Source: Cryptomeria japonica (taxonomy: Eukaryota > Streptophyta > Pinopsida > Cupressales > Cupressaceae). Taken from it: a stretch of DNA of 64,000 bases. The position numbers and the translations under genes are program-made. The stretch's first letter is position 1. Each line of letters begins with the position of its first letter. Below, one piece after another: positions 1 through 12,394 of the stretch. Under the pieces are notes generated by a model, which saw nothing but the letters and a program-made list of their open reading frames with translations, made no database searches and was not told where the DNA came from. Where the stretch lies: NCBI RefSeq assembly GCF_030272615.1, contig NC_081414.1, positions 780,742,119 to 780,806,118 on the forward strand. The letters run 5' to 3'.

Positions 1-186
1 TAGAAGATGCACCAACACCACTTATGCATTATATCAAAGTTTCTCAGTAAAATATCTGTCAGTAAAACCTTAAACCCTTACCAGTAACACAAGATCTTCT
101 ACCGATAACTAGACATAGCAACTAGTGTTGACATCAATGACAAAAAATCAATGTAACACATAATAAATTCCTCCATATTACCAACA
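1..186 (-). repeat. Element C 3' LTR, terminal part
   Basis: Matches the last ~180 bases of the LTR at 18331-19410, including the 'cttatgcat' and 'tgttgacatcaatgac' blocks, and ends in CCAACA directly beside a polypurine tract. The rest of this LTR lies left of the window. Confidence 0.85.
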
Positions 187-209
187 ATCTCCCCCTTTGG
201 CATTGATGG
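187..209 (-). other. Polypurine tract of element C
   Basis: On the minus strand this reads CCAAAGGGGGAGAT immediately before the 3' LTR. It is the plus-strand priming site. The same tract lies beside the 3' LTRs of A, B, D and F. Confidence 0.85.
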
Positions 210-540
210 AAACACTAGATGTGAAAAGGAAAACATCTAAGTGCCAAGAAGTGCCAAACATTTCTGATAGAAGATATAACAATGGAAAACTGAAAAAAAA
301 TCCCAGCAACTTCCCCTAAAGAGTGTAGTCCAATCTGAAAATGATCTAAATTTTCCACATATAACTCTCCCCGTTTGACATCAATGTCAGAGATATGACA
401 TAGATATCAAAAAAAATTAAATCTTAAAGTTGTCTACTCCACCTAAGTAGTAGCACCACTACATCAACTCGGAGGAAAGGATAAAGCTAATGTTGCATAC
501 CGAACCAATGGTTTGCTCTATTAATTAAGTTTTTGTCGAT
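210..540 (-). other. Element C 3' untranslated region
   Basis: No reading frame is supported here. It lies between the RNase H end and the polypurine tract, and contains a second purine-rich run near 360-400 on the minus strand. Confidence 0.6.
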
Positions 541-2250
541 GGGGTAGATACCCCTAACCTATCTCTCAAATACTCAAATGATTCCTTAGATAGCGGTTTA
601 GTGAATATATCTGAAATTTGTTCTTTAGTGTTCACATAAACCAATTTGACTTCCTTTTCTTCCACCTTGTCCTTCAGAAAGGTATAATTTATTCATATGT
701 GCTTAGTCTTAGAGTGAAATACCGGATTCTTAGACATGTCAATAGCTGCAGAGTTATGATAGTAGATAGTTACCAGTTCACTATAATTTGCCTTGATATC
801 CTTCAACATTTTCTTCATCCATAATAATTGAGTTCAATTAGTTGTTGCAACAACATATTCAACTTTTGCAGTAGATGAAGAAATGCATGACTATTTTCTA
901 CTGATCCATGAAACCAATTTCTTTCAAAGAAAGAAATCTCCACCAGAAGTGCTCTTCCTATCATCAGTATCTCCTGCCCAATCTGAATCTGTATATCCAC
1001 ATAAAGTGAAGTTATCATCTCTAGAATACCATAAGCCATATTTTGTTGTTCCTTGCAAATACTGGAATATCCTCTTTACTGCACATTCATGATTTGCTTT
1101 AGGATTACTTTGATATCTTGAAACTATACTTGCTACATTCATAATATCTGGTGTAGTTTGAGTTAGATATAACAAGCCACCAATCATAGACATATACCTT
1201 GTCGAATTTATCATTGCAGATGTGTCTTTGATAGATAATTTTTCATTTGTCACCACAGGAGTACTTATTAGTTTGGAATTATCAATACCAAACCTGTTCA
1301 ACAATTCCCTCAGATACTTAGTTTGACAGATAAAGATGCCTTTGTCAGTTTGAGTAATCTACAAACCTAATAAAAATCTCATCTGACCAATCATGGACAT
1401 TTCAAATTCATTAATCATATTATTAGATAATTCCATGCATAATTTATCTTCACTTCTAAAATGGATATCATCAAAACATACTTCAATAATCAAAATATCA
1501 TTATGAAGGATCTTGTAATATAAATTATTGTCAGCACTACCTTTAGTAAAACCAAGCTTCAAAAGATATTTATCCAACCTTGTATACTAATCTATAAGAG
1601 CTTGTTTCAATCCATATAATGCTTTCCTTAACCTGCAAACCATATCTTTATCATCTATTAGTGAAAATCCTTTAGGCTTCTCAATGTATACCTCTTCCTC
1701 AAGTTCACCATTAAAAAATGTACATTTAACATCCATTTGATAGACCTTATAGTTCTTGTAAGATGCATAGGCAAGAAATAGTCTAACAACTTCAATTCTA
1801 GCTACAGGTGCAAATGTCTCACCATAATAAATTCCTTCCATTTGAGAATATTCTTTACAAACCAATCTAGTCTTATTTCTTACAACTTGACCATCCTCAT
1901 TTAGTTTATTCAAAAAAACCTATTTAGTTCCAATAACATTCTTATTTTTAGGCCAGGGAACTAAAGTCCAATTGTTATTCTTCTCTATTTGATCTAATTC
2001 ATCTTCCATAGCCTTTAACCTATGTTTATCTTTACAAGCTTCAATAATAGATGCCGGTTCAATTTAAGAAATAAGACATACCTCTTCATTTTCAAGTCCT
2101 CTTCTTTTCATAACTTTCTTGTTCCTATCTCCAATGATTTGATCTTTAGAATGATTTAACCTTACATACCTTGGTGTCTTCTGAACTTCAGGTTCACTGT
2201 TTTTATCATCAGTCATAGTTGAATTTTATGATTGTACTCATGTAACTGTC
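541..2250 (-). pseudogene. Element C pol: reverse transcriptase and RNase H (broken)
   Basis: Minus-strand fragments give the copia RT and RNase H in order. The RT N-terminal part (1587-1913) has the '[24 protein letters not shown]' region (seen at about 1675-1750). The RT palm is at 1359-1577, where the usual FVDD motif reads CFDD. The linker and RNase H are at 924-1304, with 'MIGGLLYLTQTTPDIM' and 'CGYTDSDWAGD'. The RNase H C-terminus is at about 545-815 in shifted frames. Stops and frameshifts separate the pieces. The protein would have copied element RNA into DNA in virus-like particles; this copy cannot. Confidence 0.88.
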
Positions 2251-2389
2251 TCAATGTCTTGTACCAGTTGAAGCATTGTTGGTTCATTTATGATCATTTC
2301 TACTATTTGTTCCTTGTCATATGATATAGATTGATTTCTATATTGCTCATCCACTTTCATATTTGCACTCTCCACAATTTTCCACAATC

Positions 2390-3250
2390 TTTTGTTATAA
2401 CATCTATATGCTTTGTTTTAAATTGAATATCCAAGAAATATCACTTCATCACATCTAGGATCAAACTTCCCAATTGAATCATCCCTTTTGATATAACATT
2501 TACTTCCACAAATTTAAAAATATTTAATAGTAGGTGTATGTCCAAACCATAATTCATAAGGGGTCTTATCGGTTTCACCTTTGATGTGAACTTTATTGAA
2601 TGTGTAGACTATTGTACTCACTGCTTTTCTCTAGTATATGTGAGGCAATTTGTCTTCCATCATCATGGTTCTTGTTGCATCCAAAATTGTTCTATTCTTT
2701 CTTTCCACTACTCCATTCTGTTGAGGAGTCTGGGGTGCATATAACTATCTCCTAATTCTATTTGTCTCACAATAACTATTAAATTAATGAGAAGTGAACT
2801 CACTACCTTGATCTAATCTCAAACATTTGATTTTCAATCTAGTCTCCATTTCCACCTTTTCTTTAAAGATCTTGAATTTCTCAAAAGCTTTAGACTTCTC
2901 CCTTAGAAAAGTCACACACATCATTATAGAATAGTCATCAATTATTAGCATGAAATATCTATCACCTTGAAAGCTTCTAGTCCTTGTTGGACCACATAAG
3001 TCAATGTGAATCAAATCAATCACATCATTAGATTTATCATGTATGCTCTTAAAAGAAGTTATAACTTGCTTTCCAAATTGACATTCCTTACATACCAAAT
3101 TATGAGGCTTTATAATCTTAGGTATATCTCTAACTTCCTTTAATGAACTGATCTTAACAATTCAATCAAAATTAACATGACACAACCTCTTATGTCATAT
3201 CCAACTCTCATCAATATGAGCTATTAGACATGTCTTATTACCAGTGTTCA
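2390..3250 (-). pseudogene. Element C pol: integrase (broken)
   Basis: Carries the copia GAG-pre-integrase zinc-binding region (VCKECQFGKQ) and the integrase core start (DLIHIDLCGPTRTR), then the LIIDDYS block at 2784-3098. The catalytic Asp of the DLCGP motif is kept. Further core pieces (the 'PYELWFGHTP'-type segment, about 2510-2580) follow in broken frames to about 2390. Integrase would insert the DNA copy; stops and frame breaks rule out function here. Confidence 0.85.
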
Positions 3251-4130
3251 AGTGAAAGATATTACCTCCAGTTTGAGTACTGGTTGCAATCTCCAAACCA
3301 GTTTTCTTAATGATTTTACATTTTTTTTTAAACTGAAGTTGGAATCCCTTGTCCACCAATTGACCAACACTTGAAATATTACACTTTAAACCTTCTACAT
3401 AATAGACATTATCAGTATTATGCTTGTCATACAAAGAAATAATACCTCTACCTTTGATCATACATGCTTTATCATCCCCAAATCTAACTTGACTGCCATT
3501 GTATTCTTGCAGGGACAAAAATTCTTTTATCTCTAGTCATATGATGTGAACATCCACTATAAATTACCCATTCATCCTTGTCTTCAACTTTTGGTACTAG
3601 GGCCTTTTCTTCATTCTTGATAGCCGGTTTTGGTTCATCTTCTTTTAAAGTATAGAACACCCATTCCTTTCCATTGTCAAATCCACTAGCAGAGTCTGTT
3701 GTCACTTCATCCTCAGAGTCATCACTTACTTCTTCCTCATCCTCTATGTAGCATTCTTTTCTTTTCTTGAATCTATATCTATTCTGATTAGGCTTAAATG
3801 ATATCCTAACTCCTTCAAATCTTGCATTCCTTTCTCGTCATCTAGATGCAAAATGACCAATCTTATTACATGCAAAACATTAAAAAGTTTATTTTCCTTC
3901 ATACTTACTTCCTGCCAGTCCTTTACATACTCTTCTAGCAAATAAGGCTTCAAGTTTCTCAAATTCTTCATTGTCTTTCCTCATATCTTCCAGTTCTTTT
4001 GCATACAACACTTTCCAATCACTTTTGTCAGTAGATGTTGCGGCATGAAAAGAAGATTCAAACTTTGTAGCTCTAGAAGGTCCAAATTCTTCAAGCTCAA
4101 AAGCAGATAATTTCCCAATCAAAATGTCTC
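3195..4130 (-). pseudogene. Element C gag C-terminus and protease (broken)
   Basis: 3889-4130 is the C-terminal gag segment (GKLSAFELEEFGPS). A shifted frame at 3744-3971 covers the zinc-knuckle region. 3484-3705 is the protease start, and 3195-3518 the region up to integrase. The protease signature, VIDSGCSHHMT in B and E, reads VIYSGCSHHMT here, so the catalytic aspartate is gone. The reading frame stops at 4130 because element B is inserted there; gag resumes at 17481. Confidence 0.85.
4126..4130. repeat. Target-site duplication of element B, left copy (GTCTC)
   Basis: GTCTC immediately left of element B equals GTCTC at 17476-17480 immediately right of it. A perfect 5-bp duplication is typical of LTR-element integration. 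Confidence 0.9.
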
Positions 4131-5203
4131 TATTAGGACCTGGAGGCAACTAACAATGTGGGAGGTGAATCAGTTGTCTAATAATTGCATCCTTAATATA
4201 ACTTAATCAAACTTGATACTTAATACTGGTAAACTAAACTTAATACCGATAAACAAATTAACAGTTAATATAAATACTGGTTAAACTTAATGCATGAAAC
4301 AGAAAGAGAAACAACATCCACAACACATAACACAAAGATTTGTACGTGGAAACCCTGTAAGGGGAAAAATCATTGTGGGAAACCTTACCCACAATCAGAT
4401 GATACTACTGTAAATAGTATGTGTATACAAATGGGGTCTACACATGTAGAAAGGCCAGCTACCTAGAGCTCATTTCTCAATCACAAGAATGGGAGTCTCA
4501 CTGACTATAATTGGATGATTAAATCCAATGATAATGTACTTCTCAAAGTAGCATCTCCAATGCTCGATTCAATACTAGTTAAGGTTTGATTGTCTCCTTC
4601 AAACCTTCCTTGAATCTTCAAATGATGTCTGCATGAATAGCTTTACTTATATTTACATATACCAAATATCACAACCTTACCATACTATATTACATACCCT
4701 ACAGTAATCTCATAAATGATATGTTACATATATACCAAAACCTAAGACCAAATGTGTAGGTCGGCTCACTAAGAATATTACAATAAAATCAATTACAAGT
4801 AAGTCAAGATGTGATGCATCATATCAGCTCAACAACAATACTAATTGATTAAACCATCTCCATAACATGTCATGCTGATCTGGAATAGATAGTGCACATC
4901 GGTCCATAACCTAGACCATTTTTTTGGTAACAACAAATATGTCAACCCGATTAGACCAATAACCAAATGTCCAAAACCAAATGTCCAAACCATGTCTTCA
5001 ACATAACCAAGTGATCTCCATATGATAACAAGTCATCCTCAGTGATGGTGAACAATATAACCTGCTGGTGAACCAAATACCAATGACTATGCATAAGTCA
5101 CTGAACTTGCCAGTGAACATAACCAAAGATCTCCAAAAGGATAAGTGTTGATAAGTGTTGACATCAATGACAAAACCAATGCAACATAACCATAATACAA
5201 ACA
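4131..5203 (-). repeat. Element B 3' LTR
   Basis: 1,073 bp, beginning TATTAGGACC (the other LTR begins TGTTAGAACC) and ending in ACAAACA beside the polypurine tract. It is homologous to 16421-17475 throughout, including the conserved GTGGAAACCCTGTAAGGGGA block near 4350. Confidence 0.9.
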
Positions 5204-5226
5204 ATCTCCCCCTTTGGCATCAATGG
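5204..5226 (-). other. Polypurine tract of element B
   Basis: Minus strand reads CCAAAGGGGGAGAT directly before the 3' LTR. A second AAAGGGGGAGA run lies near 5390, in the 3' untranslated region (5227-5640), which otherwise holds no gene. Confidence 0.85.
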
Positions 5227-5639
5227 CAACACAAGATGGAAAAACCATCTAAGTGTCAAAGCAAAAATGCCAAAAACCAAAAACCAACAATCTCCATAAT
5301 AGATCAATACCAGAAATCAAAATACAAATGCAAAGAGTAAAAATCTCTCCCAAAGGATAATGTTTTTATTTTTTTCCATAGATATCTCTCCCCCTTTGAC
5401 ATCAAATTTCAAAGCAATATAAATACCAAATACAACTAGTTCATAGAACCAATTATTATAACCAACTTATCCATAAATACCAGATACAACCAGTTCATAG
5501 AACCAATTGTTATAACCAACTTATCCAACTACTCCCCCTGAGAAGTAGCTCTCCTCCATCAAAGCTGGAAAAATATTTCTCTATAAATTATGTCTGTTTG
5601 ATGCCAAGCATCAACTGTCTAAGTCTCTACTAGTGAGGG

Positions 5640-7350
5640 TATAACCCCAAGCTGTTCTCTGAGATATTAAAAGGTTTCCTTAGGAAAAAGGCTTAATAAA
5701 GATGTCTGCAATTTGCTCTTTATTATTCACATAAACCAATCTCACTTCTTTTTCTTCAACATTCTCTTTCAAAAAATTGTATTTGATACAAACATGTTTA
5801 CTTTTAGAGTGAAATACCAGATTCCTAGATATATCAATTACTACTGAATTATCACAATAGATGATTAATGGTTCTTTGCATTTTACTTTTATGTCCTTCA
5901 ACATTTGCTTAATCCATAATACCTGAGTACAATTAGTTGTTGCTGCAACATATTTCGATTTTGTTGTTGATAATGATGTACAACTCTATTTCTTTCTCAA
6001 CCATGAAATCAATCTGCTACCAAGAAAGAATGCTCCACCGATGGTGCTCTTTTTGTCATCTATATCTCCTACCCAATTAGCATCGATGTATGCACATAAA
6101 TCAAAATTTTCATCTTTAGGATACCATAAACCGAGATTTGTTGTGCCTTGTAAATACCGAAAAATCCTTTTAACTGCTGATTCATGATTTTCTCTAGGAT
6201 TACTCTGAAATCTTGAAACAATATACACTGCATTCATTATATCAGGTCTTGTTTGTGTCAAATATAGTAAACCTCCAATCATAGATTTGTATCTTTTCAG
6301 ATTAATAGGATTTGAATCATCCTTCAATGATAGTTTATCAGTTGTAGTCATAGGAGTACTTACCGGTTTAGAGTTTTCCATACCAAATTTCTTCAGTAAT
6401 TCCTTCAAGTAATTTGATTGATATAAGAATATACCTTTATCAATCTATGAAATTTGCAATCCTAAAAAGAATATTATCTCCCCAATCATAGACATTTCAA
6501 ATTCTTCTTGCATCTTTTTAGACAAGTCTTTACACAATCCATCTTCTCCTCCAAAAATGATGTCATCAACAAAAACTTCAATAAACAAAATTTCTTCATT
6601 AGTCACTTTGAAATATAAGTTGCTCTTAGCATTACCTTTAGTGTAACCAAGCTTCATAAGATATGTGTCCAATCTAGCATACCAAGCTCTAGGAGCTTAC
6701 TTCAATCCATATAAAGCTTTCCTTCATCTGGAAAACATATCTTTATCATTTGTCAATGAAAATCTGTCAGGTTGTTCAATGTAAACTTCCTCTTCAAGAT
6801 CACCATTCATAAATGCATATTTCAAATCCATTTGATATACTTTATAGTTCTTGTGTGCTGCAAATGCAAGAAATAATTTGACTACCTCAATTCTAGCTAC
6901 CAGTGCAAATTTCATTGCAATCAATTCCCTCTTTTTGTGAATACCCTTTACACACTAATATTGCTTTTATTTTTATTACCTTACCATCTTCATTAAGTTT
7001 ATTTCTAAATACCCATTTAGTTCCAATTACATTTTTATTTTTAGGCCAGGGAACCAATGTCCATGTATTATTCTTTTCAATTTGTTCTAATTCATCTTCC
7101 ATAGCTTTAATCCAATGTTTATCTTCACATGCCTCAATGATAGATGTTGGTTCAATTTGAGAAATTAAACATACCTCTTCATTTTCCAATCTTCCTCTTT
7201 TCATAACTCCTTGATATTTATTCCCAATTATCTGACTTTCAGAGTGATTCAATCTTACATACCTGGGTGTGTTCACTTGTTGTTGTTCTTTAGTCACTGT
7301 AGAATTTTTTGATGATGCCAGTGTGAGTGGATCAACATTCTGTACCAATG
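5640..7350 (-). pseudogene. Element B pol: reverse transcriptase and RNase H (broken)
   Basis: Order on the minus strand: the linker with NTWTLVPWPKNKNVIGTKWV (6893-7348), RT fingers (6724-6924, VYQMDLKYAFMNGDLEEE), RT palm with intact FVDDIIFGG (6445-6672), then MIGGLLYLTQTRPDIM and RNase H (5986-6408; CAYIDANWVGD). The RNase H C-terminus is at 5680-5904 (IIYCDNSVVIDISRN). These are typical Ty1/copia motifs. Several stops and frame changes separate the pieces. The active-site aspartates FVDD remain, so decay is moderate. Confidence 0.88.
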
Positions 7351-7437
7351 CACTCTATATAGGTTCATTTTTGATTATCTCAACTACCAATTTAGAATCC
7401 ATAGATGTTGAATTTCTTCTAAAGTGTTCATCCATCT

Positions 7438-7756
7438 TCACATTTGCACTCTCAATGATTTTCTACAATCTTTTATTAAAACATCTATACGCTTTACTCT
7501 TAGATGAATAACCAAGAAATATTCCTTCATCACTTCTAGGATCAAATTTACCAATATACTCATCTCTCCTAATGTAGAATTTGCTTCCAAATATTTTGAA
7601 GTACTTAACAGTAGGAATATTCCCAAACCACAATTCATAGGGTGTCTTACCAGTTTCATCTTTGATGCAAAATTTGTTGAAAGTAAAAACCGATGTATTC
7701 ACTACTTCTCTCCAATACACATGAGGTAGATTTGCTTTTGATATCATGCTTCTAGC
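7438..7756 (-). pseudogene. Element B pol: integrase C-terminal part (3' side of element A)
   Basis: The minus strand encodes the integrase C-terminal segment (ANLPHVYWREVV, then TGKTPYELWFGNIPTVKYF and DPRSDEGIFLGYS). Its upstream half is at 14402-15000, beyond element A. The frame reads across the insertion point as in the uninterrupted integrase of E (27241-27295). So element A landed inside this integrase codon run. Confidence 0.88.
7752..7756. repeat. Target-site duplication of element A, left copy (CTAGC)
   Basis: CTAGC here and CTAGT at 14402-14406 bracket element A. Four of five bases match, consistent with one later mutation. Confidence 0.8.
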
Positions 7757-8554
7757 TGTTAGGATTCCCATAGATACTGAGAGGGGGGAGTGAATCAGTA
7801 TCTAACTAGTGAATAGAATTTCTTAACTTAAAACATGTAGAGCATATTATAACAGTATATCTGTATGCAAGAAATAATGCAATAAATAGAAATGAAAGCA
7901 ACCACATAAGAAACACACCATAACATAATGATTTAATGAGGAAACCCAGTGTGGGAAAAACCTTGGTGGGATTTGTGACCCACAATATTTCCTTACTGGC
8001 CAATAAGAGAATATTACTTACAAAAAGGGGGCCTACGCATGCAGGAAGGCCAAGTGCTTAGAGCTCACTACTCAATGGGAAGTCTCACTAACTTACAATG
8101 TGGATTATACAAATCCAATAACTTGTACTACTTTACAATAGTATCTTCAATGCCATATTTAGTACCGGTTTCTTCTATGTTCTTTACATATACCCCTTAA
8201 CCTAAATTTTGCATAATAGGTCTACCTAATTTTGCCTCATTGCCTTATCCACTACTTCTTACTAAATGTCCTACAATGACTTCTTATATATATGTCATTT
8301 TACAATGATATCAAGTCGGCTTACAAAGTTTTTCAAATAATAAACAAAATATAATATATCAAAATTCATGTCGGCCTCTATGTCGGTATACTTCCTTTCT
8401 TTGTGCCAGTGTCAGTGCTCTGAGTGCCGGTGTAGAGTGTGTTCTGCTGATGTCGGTGTAATGCCTTGCCAGTGTAATAGGATTGTAAGGTTTCCATCAA
8501 TGAAAAAACCTTCAATCACCTTCAATCTCTCATTGGAGTGTGCATATGCCAACA
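7757..8554 (-). repeat. Element A 3' LTR
   Basis: 798 bp, TGTTAG...CCAACA. It matches 13625-14401 along its length; over the first ~150 bases roughly nine in ten positions agree by eye. It contains the conserved block GAGGAAACCCAGTGTGGGAA near 7940. Confidence 0.92.
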
Positions 8555-8577
8555 ATCTCCCCCTTTGGCATTGATGG
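8555..8577 (-). other. Polypurine tract of element A
   Basis: Minus strand CCAAAGGGGGAGAT abuts the 3' LTR and matches the tracts of the copia elements B, C and F. A similar run, with the same CTCCCCCTTTGGCAT core, recurs at 8700-8715 on the plus strand. Confidence 0.85.
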
Positions 8578-8755
8578 CAACACTCATGAGAAATTTCAAA
8601 AAAGTGTTCTCCAAAAATGTGTGTCCAAAAATATTACCAAAAATGTGTGCTCCCCTTGAGCATATGATTCCTGTGATTTTGAATTTTCTCATACCACTAC
8701 TCCCCCTTTGGCATCAATGACAAAGGTTGTCAAGATGTCAGTAGAGTTTGTAGTT

Positions 8756-11700
8756 TCAACCTTGTAACTGGGTAGTTACAATTTGAAATAGATCTGCCAA
8801 AATTAAGTTTATACTCTCTATAAACTTTTTATTGTCTTTGATAGTTATCTCAGTCCTTTGAACTATATCGATGAGGTGCTGCATATGCTCTGTCGGTGTC
8901 CGCTGTCCCTGTACAAGTGCCTCAGATATCTCCTTCCACATGAATGCTAGATAGTCCAATATTGGACTCAGTCTTAACCTTAAACTCTTTGCCTTATTCA
9001 CTATTTTCTCCTTTTCTCTTTCCAACTTTAGTAATTCATCCTCAAAATTTGTTATCTGCTGCTCAAAAACTAATAGTGTATCTGGTGAGTTAACAAAATT
9101 GTTTGCAAGTTTATTTATCTCATCCTATATCTTGCTCATCTTCTTATCTATGTTTGTTGTCAAAAAGTTTGTCTTGCAAGTATCTTTGTATAGAGTTTTT
9201 AACTCCTTCAAAGAGTTGCAAAGTTCTGGTAGAAGTGTGTCAAAATCTCTGGTACACTTCTTTATCTGATCTTCAAAGAATTTTTTTTTTTCTATTTCCA
9301 TTTTATCCTTCAATGCCTTTTCCTTTACTTTCTCAATTGTCACTGTGTTTTCATTGATGTACTTGGACAAAATTTCAATTTGACTCAATGAATCTTTATT
9401 GTCTATGTTATAGTTAGGAGCTAGCCTTTTCAAAATTGATATGGTTTCATCTATAACCTTATAGGCTTGTGAACTGCAATCTGTTATCCTCTTAATTGAA
9501 TCTAAGAGTACTTCAATCACATTAGTTGATTTAAATCCTGCTGATGAGGAACCTATATTCTGAATACCACCGGTGGTGGAAGTAACCAAGCTTGTATTGA
9601 CCTCTGGTAGGTCTGTTTGTGTTTGTATTTCCTTAAGAAATGGTTTATCTTCTTCTCTAGTTGTCGGTTTCCTTGTTTCCACATGATTCTATTCCTGTTT
9701 CTGTTCCAGAGCCTGTTGCTCAACTTGTGTCTCTATTGGTGTTTCAGTCTATTGCCCTGTTTATTGCTCTGTTTTAGTTTCTACTTGTTGCCCTATCTCA
9801 GTCTGAGTCTGAGTCTCTACCTGTTCTCCTGTGTTATCATCTACCAGTTTCTTTTGTGTTATATCAGTTTGCTCAGCTACTGGTTGGTCACTAGCCATTG
9901 TAGTTTTATCTATTGTATCTTTGTCTACCACAATGTTGATCTTTTGTGTATCAACATTTACTATATATAAGACTTCAGGATTAGGATTGACATCCTCTAC
10001 ATCCATACTTTCAACTATCGGTTGATCTTCTATAGTTGTTGTGTTACCAGTGGAGTAATCAAAGCAAGTGGGGGTAAGTTGTCTTTAACTTTGATATTAG
10101 GTGGTCCACCAACTATACCTTTACCCTTGTCCTTTACCTTTTGATATACCTTTATTGGTTTGGGGCTCGTGTATTCTTCCTATTTTTCTTTTCCTACTAG
10201 GAATATGTCCCATGAATTTTCTATGTCCTCATTTACCTCATTGATCCTTCCAACCATTAATGCAATGTGCCGGTGTGTAGTAGAAAATACTGACCGATTG
10301 GCTTCAGTAATTAAATCATCAATTTATTTAGGTGAATTCATTGGGTACAGAGCAAGTAGCTTTTCTATCTTGATTTTCTTGTCAAATTCTATTACTACTT
10401 GTCTCCTTGCTTCTAATCTGTTAAAGAATTCATTAGGATTCATCAACTACTTCCAACAAAAACTTGTTGTACATGTCCATGTGCAGTATAACACTATTTT
10501 CTATTTGTTCTTTTTCATCTATAGTAAAAGTATCATACAATTTCTTTACATTCTTTAGCTTGCCTTCCTCTGTAATTTCATTTAGCAATTTGTCAAGAGG
10601 GGCCATGTCTTGTTGAGTCCTCTTCTTCTTCTTAGGTGTAGTTTTCTTAACCGAAGATCTCACTACTTGTTGTTTATGTCTTGTCCTCCTAGGTGAGGGT
10701 GTGGTTGCCAGTGAGGGATATCTTTTCATTACAACTCTTTTGAAGGTTGCAGGCATGTCATTCTCTAAAGGTGTGCCTACCGGTTATAGGTGAGTTTCAA
10801 GTTGTTGAGCTGCTAACTCATCTTCAGTGATGCCAGTTTTCTTAAGTACATCTTCTTTTATTGCCTTTGATTGTCTAGATCCTCTTCTCACAACTGCTTC
10901 AACCTTTTTCACTCTCTTCTGGGATTGTATTCGACTCTCTATGGTCTCAACATTACTAAAGACTTCTTCCTTTGGTTCCCTGGGTGCTTCCAGGAGTGCT
11001 TTAGCATATGTTTCAATGATAAGGTCATATGTCTCATAACCCATCTCTGTTACCCAAACTATCCTAGAGATGACTGCTTCCATCCAGATCTCATCCCTTT
11101 TAATCACAAAATAGATTTCCTTTTTGTATTTGTCAACAATCTTTTGTGACAATCTGATTCTTTTCTTCATTTTGGCCTTAAGTGCTTGAAAATAGTCTTG
11201 AATATTTTGTTCCTTATCTTCTCCCATATTGTTGAATAGATCTGTTAGTTGTTTACCTATCGGTATATCAAATCCAAGTTCTTTGTAGCCTATACTGGGA
11301 ACCTATTTGGTTATATGTAGCATCAAGCATACTAGCAGATTTCCAAACCTAAAAGTTCCTTTCTTATCCTTCTTAATCTTGCCTAGGTTGTCGATTAACT
11401 CATCCTTCAACCACTCACATACATCAATCTTTGCATTATCTGTGATCATGTCATAAGCACTCTTAATGCATAAACTTGAAACTAAGTTAAGTCTATTTGC
11501 ATGAGTTGTCTTATACCCTAATATCATGTTGATAAACCTTACATTGGTGTCGGTTACATCATTGACTCTTAAGGACCTTTTATAAGATGTAGCACTAGTT
11601 AGTTTAGTAACTAGGTCGTTTGAGACCTTCTTGGTTTTGTCTGGCCTTTTACCGATTGATGGTAGCCTTGTCACTACTTTGACAACTTCCTTGGTAATTT

Positions 11701-12091
11701 TATGAATTGCATCTAACCAGAAAAATTCTCCATGAACCTTGCTTAAAACTATCCTAATCACATCCTTGGGAAATATAGGAATGCTAAGGATTTCTATAAA
11801 TCCTAGGGTTTCAATAATTTTATGTTCATCTTTTACATTGTCGGATTCATCACATATGACAAATTTAAACATGTTTTTAATCTCTTCATCTCCTAATTCC
11901 TCTATGTTGCAATGGATGCAAATTCTGGGGTCTTCAGCATAAACAACTCCTTTAGGAATTTGGGAAAAAGTACCTATTGTATCATCTTTCTTTGCTACTT
12001 CGGGAACTGGTTGAAATACAGGCCTAGGGCATTTTATAACCTTGACTACAGTAGGGTTTTCTATATATTCAAGTGTAGAGGTGGATGCCAT
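8756..12091 (-). pseudogene. Element A ORF2: conserved ~1,100-codon protein of unknown function (broken)
   Basis: Not a family I recognise. The start is ATG at 12091 (MASTSTLEYIENP). 12091-11303 is an intact 262-codon stretch holding the conserved core: SQIPKGVVYAEDPR, then VLSKVHGEFFWLDAIHKITK, then FINMILGYK and KKDKKGTFRFGNLL. A single in-frame TAG at 11300 leads on without frame change to 11227-10784 (basic, helical). A further stop leads to 10756-10433 (Lys/Arg-rich, then LDKLLNEITEEGKLKNVKKL). After a frameshift near 10430 come a Gln/Thr/Glu-rich linker (about 9690-10006) and a coiled-coil tail (9682-8756). Element D encodes the same protein. No enzyme motif is visible. It may be a structural or nucleic-acid-binding protein, by inference only. 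Confidence 0.75.
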
Positions 12092-12394
12092 GATGATAAA
12101 TACCTTTTTCTACCTTAGGATGGATGAGTGTTGAAATCCTTTGCTTCTTTGCTTAGAAATACCTTTTCTCTAGAGATTTCATGCTCTTCGGGTGTTTGAA
12201 TTCATAGTGAAGTGAAATGGAGCTAAAACCACTAATTTATAATGTTTACTTCGCCATCTACCACATTTAATGCATGTCGATTAAGTAATCACTTAACATG
12301 TCTATCGGTATATAAGTATCTTTCAACTTCTCGTCTTTAACCGAGGGAATAATAGCACATGTGTCATTAGATTGCCAAACCCTCAAAGTAACTT

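Noticed and set aside
9617-9970. 117-codon plus-strand ORF resembling a membrane protein
   Set aside because: Hydrophobic only because it is antisense to the Gln/Thr/Glu-rich and coiled-coil part of A ORF2.
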